A DNA stretch of 32,060 nt from Fluviicola sp. (lineage in GTDB: Bacteria; Bacteroidota; Bacteroidia; Flavobacteriales_D; Crocinitomicaceae): contig JADLGD010000085.1 of NCBI GenBank assembly GCA_020849495.1, positions 1 to 32,060 of the forward strand, given 5' to 3'. Positions within the stretch are counted from its first letter, which is position 1. Every line of letters starts with the position of its first letter. This document shows positions 16,389 through 22,791 of the stretch, piece by piece. The position numbers and the translations under genes were made by a program. The notes below the pieces were generated by a model that saw nothing but the letters and a program-made list of their open reading frames with translations, made no database searches and was not told where the DNA came from.

Positions 16389-17251
16389 GGATACAATGCT
16401 ATATAAAAAATCAACAACCAAACGAAGGTACTCAACATCATCAACCAATTGGTGAAATACAATTGTAAAGCATCTTTGAATAAATAAACTTTACTGAGTT
16501 TCCAAAAATAATAAAGGCATGCAAACACTAAAGGAACCGTAAATAAAATGATCCATTTTTGGGTGTCTTGCTGAAGGATAAACAAACAATAACTCAAGTA
16601 CAATAAAGCGATTATGCCGTAAAGTCCCTTGATTATTTGTGCTAAAGGTAGGCGAACGTAAAAAGGAATAGTCGGACGTAGAATGATTTCGGTTTCTAAA
16701 TAAAACAACACTTCAAATTGTCTTTTTTGGACTAATAAAACTAGACTAATGACCAGAATAATTGAAATCAACCAAGCACTTGGAGGACCGTTAGCAATTT
16801 CACCACCTATGAGCAGTCTCAGCTGATAACCTAAAATCAACGGCAGTAAATCAAGCAAGGGAATTTTCTTTAAAAAGAAGGTATAAGCAAGGTTGATTAG
16901 CCAATAAATCAAGGTGTAAATCAACACTTTGGTTCCTAAATAAAAACTAAGTCCGAAGCCGATAAGCAAAAGGGAAACACTCAATAAAATGACTTTATTC
17001 AATGCAATTGAAATATTGTTGGGCTTATTTTGTTTGTTCGGATGCTGTAAATCATAAAAATAATCCTTCCAATCATTGACAACGTAAACTGCAGATGCCA
17101 CACAACTAAAGGCAATAAAAGCCAACGACAATTGAAAAAAAAGTGTTGGTGTCCAATCTACAGCCGCGAAAAACGCAGGAATAAATAGCAATGAATTTTT
17201 GGTCCATTGAAGACATTTCAGAATAGCGGCGATTTGTTTGATCCTTTGCAC
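16385..17251 (-). CDS. UbiA-family prenyltransferase, decaprenyl-phosphate phosphoribosyltransferase-like
   Basis: About 288 aa, with 7-9 membrane helices. The first aspartate-rich motif reads YVVNDWKDYFYDLQHPNK (N-D-x-x-D-x-x-x-D), preceded by KCLQWTKNSLLFIPAF; both are typical of DPPR synthases, which transfer 5-phosphoribose from PRPP to polyprenyl phosphate. A second region LLVQKRQFEVLFY holds the K-R-x-E element expected in the second loop. There is no ATG near the N-terminus; I chose GTG at 17251, and TTG at 17269 is the alternative before an in-frame TAG. The stop overlaps DprE1-like by 4 bases. This is the first committed step of the arabinose-donor pathway. It lies 67 bases after yjjG, so whether transcription starts here or further upstream is unclear. 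Confidence 0.85.
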   Translation of the reverse strand: MQRIKQIAAILKCLQWTKNSLLFIPAFFAAVDWTPTLFFQLSLAFIAFSCVASAVYVVNDWKDYFYDLQHPNKQNKPNNISIALNKVILLSVSLLLIGFGLSFYLGTKVLIYTLIYWLINLAYTFFLKKIPLLDLLPLILGYQLRLLIGGEIANGPPSAWLISIILVISLVLLVQKRQFEVLFYLETEIILRPTIPFYVRLPLAQIIKGLYGIIALLYLSYCLFILQQDTQKWIILFTVPLVFACLYYFWKLSKVYLFKDALQLYFTNWLMMLSTFVWLLIFYIALYP

Positions 17252-17318
17252 GTCAACTAAGATAATCAAAGTCTACAAACTTGTTCCTTTTTGAAAATGA
17301 TTTAGTTAAAGTCAGATT

Positions 17319-18032
17319 TCAACCGACAATCGGCAACAAATTCACAACCTCCACCAACTCTTTCAATTCACGAACACGCAACACATTTCGTTCTTTCTTA
17401 AACCGAATCTCTGGATCAAAATGAATCGCAGACCAACCAGCATTCAAAGCGCCGTGAATATCGGCTTTCCAATCGTCTCCAATCATGATGGCATGCTGGG
17501 GCAAACAATGGGTCAAGCGTTGTGCTTCTTGAAAAATTTCTCGGTGAGGTTTCGTGACTCCTATTTCTTCTGAACACAAAATCACATCAAAAAACTCACG
17601 GATACCACTGTTTTCCAACTTGATGAATTGCACTTCCTTGAATCCATTGGTAATGATGTGCATGCGGTATTTTTGGTGTTTCAGTTCGGTTAACGTTTCG
17701 ATAGCACCAGGAAATAAATGGGTCTGACGAGGCGACATTTCGATGTACCCATCACTCATTTTTTGGGCTAAAGCATAATCGTGGATTCCGTGATGCGCCA
17801 AGGTGTTTTTAAAACGGTTATCCCGCAATTCTTCTTTGGTCAATTTTCCTTTTCCATACAATTGCCACAAATCAGCATTGATGCGAATATAAGTGTGATG
17901 AAAATGATTGAAATGCTCGATGGAATCACCCAAGGACAATTCTTCATACAAATGCTGCAGAGCATGTTTGGAGTTTTTTTCAAAATCCCAAAGCGTACGA
18001 TCTAAATCAAAAAAAAGCTGTCTTACTTTCAT
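17319..18032 (-). CDS. yjjG: YjjG-family noncanonical pyrimidine nucleotidase
   Basis: 237 aa. HAD motif I is LFFDLDRTLWDFEKNS, the D-L-D-R-T-L-W-D-F form diagnostic of the YjjG group. Motif II is MHIITNGFKEVQFIKL, motif III includes SEEIGVTKPHREIF (catalytic Lys), motif IV is IMIGDDWKADIHGAL. YjjG removes phosphate from pyrimidine nucleoside monophosphates and protects cells from noncanonical ones. The start codon overlaps the upstream membrane-protein stop by one base (TAATG), and upp lies before that, giving a pyrimidine-related operon. A small hairpin (GCCGATTGTCGG on the minus strand) sits at the stop codon but has no T-run. Confidence 0.9.
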   Translation of the reverse strand: MKVRQLFFDLDRTLWDFEKNSKHALQHLYEELSLGDSIEHFNHFHHTYIRINADLWQLYGKGKLTKEELRDNRFKNTLAHHGIHDYALAQKMSDGYIEMSPRQTHLFPGAIETLTELKHQKYRMHIITNGFKEVQFIKLENSGIREFFDVILCSEEIGVTKPHREIFQEAQRLTHCLPQHAIMIGDDWKADIHGALNAGWSAIHFDPEIRFKKERNVLRVRELKELVEVVNLLPIVG

Positions 18033-18502
18033 TAAAACAAATGAAATGCTCCAAACGCAAGCGAAGTTGTGATAGCTCCATTGACCACGATTCCAAATAA
18101 AATCAAAAGGAACGTGCGTTTATCTTTTCCATAGAATTTAGCCGAAATAATCGAACCAATTGGAACTGATAAAAACAAAGGAGCAAACATGGAAACACCA
18201 ACAATACCAAAACGGCGTTTGATGTTTACAATTAATTTGTTGGTCTTCGTAAACTTCTTCTTTTTCTTTAATTCTTGTCCACTAGCTTTGGCAGCAGCAA
18301 TCAATGCTTTGCGCTTTTTGTGCGCTCGAATCATGAAAAATTCAGCAGAAAAATAGAAGATAATTGCACAGAAGACAGCTCCAGCAACACAACTTAAATA
18401 CGTTTCAAGAAACGACAAACCCGCATGCGGTCCGCCAAAAGGAGCAAACAAGAACTTAATCATTGAAAGCCCAAAAAAACCAAAATACAATCCCCAGTTC
18501 AT
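18032..18502 (-). CDS. Unknown four-helix membrane protein
   Basis: 156 aa, not recognised with certainty. Hydrophobic segments lie at about 3-20 (GLYFGFFGLSMIKFLFAP), 30-55 (TYLSCVAGAVFCAIIFYFSA), 100-120 (GVSMFAPLFLSVPIGSIIS) and 128-152 (LLILFGIVVNGAITTSLAF). Between the second and third is a strongly basic cytoplasmic stretch (ELKKKKKFTKTNKL). The segment FAPLFLSVPIGSIISAKFYG resembles small multidrug-export/SNARE-associated-like proteins (PF06695 type), but the match is weak. The gene is 4 bases after upp and overlaps yjjG by one base, so a link to nucleobase handling is possible by context only. Confidence 0.75.
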   Translation of the reverse strand: MNWGLYFGFFGLSMIKFLFAPFGGPHAGLSFLETYLSCVAGAVFCAIIFYFSAEFFMIRAHKKRKALIAAAKASGQELKKKKKFTKTNKLIVNIKRRFGIVGVSMFAPLFLSVPIGSIISAKFYGKDKRTFLLILFGIVVNGAITTSLAFGAFHLF

Positions 18503-18506
18503 CGAA

Positions 18507-19154
18507 TCAACATTTTACACCAAATGCCAAATCTCCTGCATCACCCAATCCTGGAACAATGTATGATTGAGCGGTTAATTCTACATCAATTGCACCCAAC
18601 CAAATGGTCACTGTTTCAGGCAAGTGTTTTTTCAAATATTCCAACGCTTCTGGAGCTGCAATCGCAGAAACTATATGCACTTTCGCTGGTTTTCCGTATT
18701 GCATCAACGCTTTATACACCATCACCATTGAACTACCTGTTGCCAACATCGGATCTGATATTATCAAGGTTTTTCCATCAATGTTTGGAGCTGCCAAGTA
18801 TTCTACGTGAATTTCAAAATCTTCTGCCGTTGTGTGTTTGCGATAAGCCGAAACAAATGCACTTTCCGCTCTGTCAAAATAATTCAACAAACCTTGATGC
18901 ATCGGCAATCCTGCACGAAGAATGGTTGCTAAAACAGGTTGTTTCTTCAATAAAGGAATCGGCGTTTCACCCAATGGGGTCGTCACAGTTACTGTTTCGT
19001 ATTCCAAATGCTTGCTCAATTCATAAGCCAACACTTCCGATACACGCTCCAGATTTCTTCTAAAACGCATGGGATCTTTTTGGATATCACAGTCTCGCAA
19101 TTCTGCTAAGAATGTATTAAAGATGGATGTTGTTTGACTTAAATTGTGAATCAT
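18507..19154 (-). CDS. upp: Uracil phosphoribosyltransferase
   Basis: 215 aa from the ATG at 19154 (MIHNLSQ); the frame extends to 19193 but the extra residues do not fit the family. Signatures: VLATILRAGLPMHQG (substrate loop), LIISDPMLATGSSM (PRPP-binding loop, normally D-P-M-L-A-T-G-G-S, here with Ser for the second Gly), and YIVPGLGDAGDLAFG (uracil-binding loop near the C-terminus). It converts uracil and PRPP to UMP. A weak AAAGGA lies about 15 bases before the start. It heads a three-gene operon with the membrane protein and yjjG and is divergent from the ABC transporter gene. Confidence 0.95.
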   Translation of the reverse strand: MIHNLSQTTSIFNTFLAELRDCDIQKDPMRFRRNLERVSEVLAYELSKHLEYETVTVTTPLGETPIPLLKKQPVLATILRAGLPMHQGLLNYFDRAESAFVSAYRKHTTAEDFEIHVEYLAAPNIDGKTLIISDPMLATGSSMVMVYKALMQYGKPAKVHIVSAIAAPEALEYLKKHLPETVTIWLGAIDVELTAQSYIVPGLGDAGDLAFGVKC

Positions 19155-19306
19155 TTTTTTCAAGATTAATTGTCCTTTATTGAACAGAAACATATGCTAA
19201 CTGTTCTTCTACAAATAAACGGAATAAATTAGCAAAAGCCAAGCTTTGAAACGGTAAGTTTTGTGAAAAAGCTGTGCAAAATCATACAAATCCCAAACCT
19301 TAAGTG

Positions 19307-19314
19307 TAATTTTG
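19307..19314 (+). promoter_or_regulatory. Candidate -7 box immediately before the ABC transporter gene
   Basis: TAATTTTG fits TAnnTTTG and ends 5 bases before the ATG at 19320, which would give a leaderless or nearly leaderless mRNA. No -33 TTTG at the usual distance is visible. The placement also argues against the longer reading starting at 19263. Confidence 0.35.
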
Positions 19315-19319
19315 CAGTT

Positions 19320-21080
19320 ATGTCGAAACAGGCCAAAATAGATACCCGCATTTTCAAACGCTTATTGAAATATGCAAAACCCTACCGTGGCTTGTTGATC
19401 ACTGCTTTTTTCTGTACCATCACCCTTTCTTTATTAAGTCCTCTGAGACCAAAACTGATTGGTGATATTGTACAAGAATACGTGGTCTCATTTCAAGACA
19501 AAGCTCAATTCTTAAAGTGGATCCTCATCATTGGAGGAATGTTGTTTCTAGAAGGAATTCTACAATTTTCGAGTTCCTATTTTTCGAATTTATTGGCTCA
19601 ATCTGTCATAAGAGATATTCGCAAAAAAGTATTCGAACACATCACCACTTTCCGAATGAAATACTTCGATAAAACACCGGTGGGTGCTTTGGTAACACGA
19701 GTAGTATCCGATATTGAAGCCATTTCTGAAGTATTTTCTTCTGGTTTGATTGACATCTTGGGCGATTTATTGGTGCTCACCGTTGTACTCCTTTTCATGT
19801 TCCTTGAAAATTGGCAATTATCGCTTTTAGCATTGATTCCGATTCCGATTCTAATTTTGGCCACTCGTATTTTCGCTAAAGCCATGCGCAAATCGTTCCA
19901 ACAAGAGAGCACAGCAGTCAATCGACTCAACACCTTTGTGCAAGAACATTTAACAGGAATGAACATTGTTCAATTGTTTGGCCGACAAAAACAAGAATTT
20001 GATGCCTTTGAAGAAGCAAACAAAACCCATCGTCAGGCACACATCAATGCTGTTTGGGCGTTTTCCATCTTCTTTCCCGTTGTTGAATTTTTAAGTTCCC
20101 TTTCTCAAGCTTTCATCATTGTTTGGGCTGCTTTCTATGTTTCGGGAATGGACATCACGGATCCCAAATTGTTTGGTAAAATCCTGAGTTTTACGATGTG
20201 GGTGCAAATGCTCTTCCGACCAATTCGTATGTTGGCGGATAAATTCAACATCCTTCAACGCGGTGTGGTGCGTGCAGAACGTGTGTTTGAAATCATGGAC
20301 ATGGACGAACACGTACAAGCATCTGGTACCATCACCGATTGTGATTTCCAACAAGCCATCCGTTTCACCAATGTTTCGTTTGCTTACAATGAAGAGGAAT
20401 GGGTATTGAAAAATATCAACCTTACAATTGAAGCAGGAAAAACGGTCGCTTTTGTTGGTGCAACAGGTGCAGGAAAAACATCCATCGTGAATTTATTGAG
20501 TCGTTTTTACGAATACCAAAAAGGCGACATTTTCATCGGTGAAACAGAATTGCGTGCGATCGAAATGAACGTTTTGCGCCAAAACATCGCCATTGTTCTG
20601 CAAGATGTTTTCTTGTTTTCGGATAGCATTCACAACAACATTACGTTAGGAAATCCTTCCATTTCAAGGGCTGAAGTCATTCAAGCAGCGCAAGCAGTTG
20701 GAGCTCATGATTTCATCCTAAATTTACCTGATGGATACGACTACCAAGTAGGTGAACGCGGCGGTGTTTTATCTGTGGGTCAGCGACAATTATTGGCGTT
20801 CATCCGTGCTTATGTTTACAATCCACACATTTTGATTTTGGATGAAGCCACTTCGAGTGTCGACAATGAATCAGAAGCATTGATCCAACGCGCAACCGAA
20901 CAATTGACCAAAGGAAGAACATCCATTGTTATTGCACACCGACTATCTACTATACAAGCTGCAGACACCATCATTGTACTCGATAAAGGAGAAATCAAAG
21001 AAATGGGGTCGCATGAAGAATTATTGAAAAACGAAGGATTGTATCATCGTTTATTTACTATGCAATTTTCACGAACATGA
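19320..21080 (+). CDS. ABC transporter, fused permease and ATPase (MsbA-like exporter)
   Basis: 586 aa from the ATG at 19320 (MSKQAKIDTRIF); an earlier GTG at 19263 would add an unrelated stretch. The first 310 residues hold six membrane helices with the exporter-type coupling region TTFRMKYFDKTPVGALVTRV. The ATPase domain has Walker A VGATGAGKTSIVNLL (about 377-391), Q-loop IVLQDVFLFSD, signature VLSVGQRQLLAF (about 482), Walker B ILILDEATSSVD (about 504) and the H-loop IVIAHRLSTI. All catalytic residues are intact. Half-transporters of this type form homodimers and export lipids, peptides or drugs; the substrate is not readable. The stop overlaps the next gene by 4 bases. Confidence 0.92.
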   Translation: MSKQAKIDTRIFKRLLKYAKPYRGLLITAFFCTITLSLLSPLRPKLIGDIVQEYVVSFQDKAQFLKWILIIGGMLFLEGILQFSSSYFSNLLAQSVIRDIRKKVFEHITTFRMKYFDKTPVGALVTRVVSDIEAISEVFSSGLIDILGDLLVLTVVLLFMFLENWQLSLLALIPIPILILATRIFAKAMRKSFQQESTAVNRLNTFVQEHLTGMNIVQLFGRQKQEFDAFEEANKTHRQAHINAVWAFSIFFPVVEFLSSLSQAFIIVWAAFYVSGMDITDPKLFGKILSFTMWVQMLFRPIRMLADKFNILQRGVVRAERVFEIMDMDEHVQASGTITDCDFQQAIRFTNVSFAYNEEEWVLKNINLTIEAGKTVAFVGATGAGKTSIVNLLSRFYEYQKGDIFIGETELRAIEMNVLRQNIAIVLQDVFLFSDSIHNNITLGNPSISRAEVIQAAQAVGAHDFILNLPDGYDYQVGERGGVLSVGQRQLLAFIRAYVYNPHILILDEATSSVDNESEALIQRATEQLTKGRTSIVIAHRLSTIQAADTIIVLDKGEIKEMGSHEELLKNEGLYHRLFTMQFSRT

Positions 21081-21961
21081 CACAGATTGGATTAAAAATC
21101 GGAGGAGTACCAGAACATTTCAATTTACCATGGAGATTAGCCATTGAAGAAGGCAAATTCCAGGAAATTGGATTGAATTTACACTGGTCGGATATGAGCG
21201 GTGGAACTGGTCAGATGATTCGTGGATTGGAAACAGGTTCCATTGACATTGCTGTTTTATTGACAGAAGGAATCACGCGTTCCATTCTACAAGGTTTGGA
21301 TGCGAAAATTGTTCAAGTGTACGTGGTTTCTCCTTTGCATTGGGGCGTTCATGTTCCTGTTCATTCTTCCATTCAAACAACTAATGATGTAAACGGACAA
21401 ACATTCGCTATTTCAAGATACGGTTCTGGTTCACATTTGATGGCTTATGTAATGGCCGATCAACACGGTTGGAACTTGGACGATTTGAAATTCAATGTGA
21501 TAGGTGATATCTACGGCGGATTGTGGGCATTGGAAAACAACGAAGCTCAAGCCTTTTTGTGGGAAAAATACACCACCTTCCCTTTTGTGGAACAAGGAAA
21601 ATGCCGCTATGTGGGTGATGTAGTAACACCTTGGCCTTGTTTTGTGATTGCAGCAAGAGGTGAAATCGCTGAAAAATATGGAGACCTTTTGAAAATCATG
21701 TGTGACATTGTCAATGAAAAAGCACAAGAAGTAAAAAACGATCCAGATGCTGCTGAAATCATTTCTTGGCGCTACAATTTACGTATGGATCAAGTGAGTA
21801 AGTGGTTGTCTGAAACAGAATGGAACTACAAAGGCATTGAATATCCTTTAGCTTTTGAAAAGACCACGCACTATTTGAAAAAACTCCATTTATTGGAAGA
21901 AAAAGAAGCCGAAAATTGGCGAGAAAAATTGTTCATCCAGAGGAGTAAGATGGAGATTTAA
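21077..21961 (+). CDS. Cytoplasmic periplasmic-binding-protein-like protein (NMT1/Ca3427-like)
   Basis: 294 aa, starting MTQIGLKIGGVPEHFNLPW with no signal peptide or lipobox. The body follows the type 2 periplasmic-binding fold of NMT1/SsuA-like proteins: LAIEEGKFQEIGLNLHW, GGTGQMIRGLETGSIDIAVL, a hinge segment NDVNGQTFAISRYGSGSH and ALENNEAQAFLWEKY. It resembles the leaderless Ca3427-type group as I remember it. Because it lacks an export signal, it probably binds a small molecule inside the cell or acts as an enzyme or sensor. The ATG overlaps the ABC exporter stop (ATGA), an odd partner since binding proteins normally serve importers. Ligand unknown. Confidence 0.75.
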   Translation: MTQIGLKIGGVPEHFNLPWRLAIEEGKFQEIGLNLHWSDMSGGTGQMIRGLETGSIDIAVLLTEGITRSILQGLDAKIVQVYVVSPLHWGVHVPVHSSIQTTNDVNGQTFAISRYGSGSHLMAYVMADQHGWNLDDLKFNVIGDIYGGLWALENNEAQAFLWEKYTTFPFVEQGKCRYVGDVVTPWPCFVIAARGEIAEKYGDLLKIMCDIVNEKAQEVKNDPDAAEIISWRYNLRMDQVSKWLSETEWNYKGIEYPLAFEKTTHYLKKLHLLEEKEAENWREKLFIQRSKMEI

Positions 21962-21974
21962 ATTAAAGATTGAA

Positions 21975-22024
21975 AATTGAGAATGATTTATTTTCTCTGC
22001 ATTCTTAATTCTGCATTCTTAATT
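21975..22024. repeat. Tandem 14-bp repeat with hairpin potential between convergent genes
   Basis: CTGCATTCTTAATT occurs twice in perfect tandem (21997-22010 and 22011-22024). An upstream arm AATTGAGAATG (21975-21985) is complementary to CATTCTTAATT of either copy with one G-T pair. The element fills the 61-base gap between the PBP-like gene and the basic lipoprotein and includes two bases of the latter's stop codon. Short phrase-like repeats of this composition are common between genes in Flavobacteriales. It could act as a bidirectional terminator, though T-runs are weak. Confidence 0.6.
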
Positions 22025-22343
22025 AACTAAACCCTTCCCAGCGTTTTTGTTCTTCCCAATTGTATTCGCCTTCGCGTTTTTTCTTGCGTTCAATTTTTCG
22101 CTGTTGACGAGCATTGCGTTTGACACTTTTGCGTGCTGATTTGGATTGACGTTTCCAGAAAGCTTTTTTCGCTTTTTTGAGTTCACGCTTCGAAGCTTTG
22201 GCTTCTTTCTTCCGTTTTTTGGCAATTTGTTTTTCCGCTTCTTCCACAGATGCTGGTGCATTTCCAGGTCCACTGCTCTTACAAGCAGTTAATTGAATTG
22301 CTAACAACAATAAACAACATTGAAAAAACGTTCTTATCTTCAT
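22023..22343 (-). CDS. Very basic small lipoprotein, unknown function
   Basis: 106 aa from the ATG at 22343 (MKIRTFFQCCLLLLAIQLTACKSSG), which places a lipobox LTAC at about residue 21; a longer frame to 22430 would bury the signal. The mature part of about 86 residues has about 31 Lys or Arg (roughly 36 percent), arranged as KKRKK, KRELKKAKK, RKIERKKKR, and ends with an acidic-aromatic tail EGEYNWEEQKRWEGFS. It is probably helical. I do not recognise a family. Possible roles are binding acidic polymers such as LPS or nucleic acid at the envelope (inference). It is divergent from and abuts the next lipoprotein. Confidence 0.65.
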   Translation of the reverse strand: MKIRTFFQCCLLLLAIQLTACKSSGPGNAPASVEEAEKQIAKKRKKEAKASKRELKKAKKAFWKRQSKSARKSVKRNARQQRKIERKKKREGEYNWEEQKRWEGFS

Positions 22344-22346
22344 GAC

Positions 22347-22354
22347 CAAATATA
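22347..22354 (-). promoter_or_regulatory. Candidate -7 box before the basic lipoprotein
   Basis: TATATTTG on the minus strand ends 3 bases before the ATG at 22343; a TTTG lies 23 bases further upstream as a possible -33 element. This spacing would give a leaderless transcript. The box lies inside the first codons of the longest reading of the divergent gene, favouring the later start at 22360 for that gene. Confidence 0.4.
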
Positions 22355-22359
22355 CCGTG

Positions 22360-22791
22360 ATGCGTTTTGTGAAATTACAAATCTTTTTGTTTTTAGCTCT
22401 TGTTTTCTTTGCTGGATGTAATAAAAACAAAAACCATCCTATTCCAAGTATTCCGTTTGATTTTCAAATTGACCTTTCACTTCCTTCCTATCAAGATTTA
22501 AACGGTGTTGGTGGCTGGGCGTATGTGAATGGTGGAATCAAAGGAATCATTGTTTACAGACAATCGTACGATGTATTTGTGGCTTGGGAACGACAATCAC
22601 CTACAGATGTCAATGCTACTTGTCCCACAGGTTTAATTCCAGACACTACCAATTTCCTTCAATTAGATGACCCGTGTTCGGATGCCGTTTTCAGTATGTA
22701 CGATGGTTCTCCGATTGCCAATTCGGAATGGGGATTGCGTCAATACCGAACAGAATGGTATGGATCCAATATTCTGCGCCTTTACAATTAA
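22360..22791 (+). CDS. Small lipoprotein resembling a Rieske domain without its ligands
   Basis: 143 aa from the ATG at 22360 (MRFVKLQIFLFLALVFFAGC), lipobox FAGC; an earlier ATG at 22342 overlaps the divergent gene's start. The body FQIDLSLPSYQDLNGVGGW, GGIKGIIVYRQSYDVFVAWE, then a Cys in NATCPTG, LDDPCSDAVFSMYDGSPI and WGLRQYRTEWYG follows the order I know from small Bacteroidota Rieske-like lipoproteins, where a C-P-C-C-G-S-x-F block and D-G-S-x-x-x-G-P-A-x-x-P-L-R-x-Y are usual. The two Cys-x-His ligand pairs are absent, so it probably cannot bind a 2Fe-2S cluster. Role unknown. Its 3' end overlaps the convergent GT22-like gene by 4 bases. Confidence 0.65.
   Translation: MRFVKLQIFLFLALVFFAGCNKNKNHPIPSIPFDFQIDLSLPSYQDLNGVGGWAYVNGGIKGIIVYRQSYDVFVAWERQSPTDVNATCPTGLIPDTTNFLQLDDPCSDAVFSMYDGSPIANSEWGLRQYRTEWYGSNILRLYN

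Noticed and set aside
17319-17345. Small GC-rich hairpin at the yjjG stop codon as a terminator.
   Set aside because: The stem is only four to five pairs and no T-run follows on the minus strand.
18524-19063. A 179-codon open frame on the plus strand opposite upp.
   Set aside because: upp is unmistakable on the other strand; the antisense frame has no family features.
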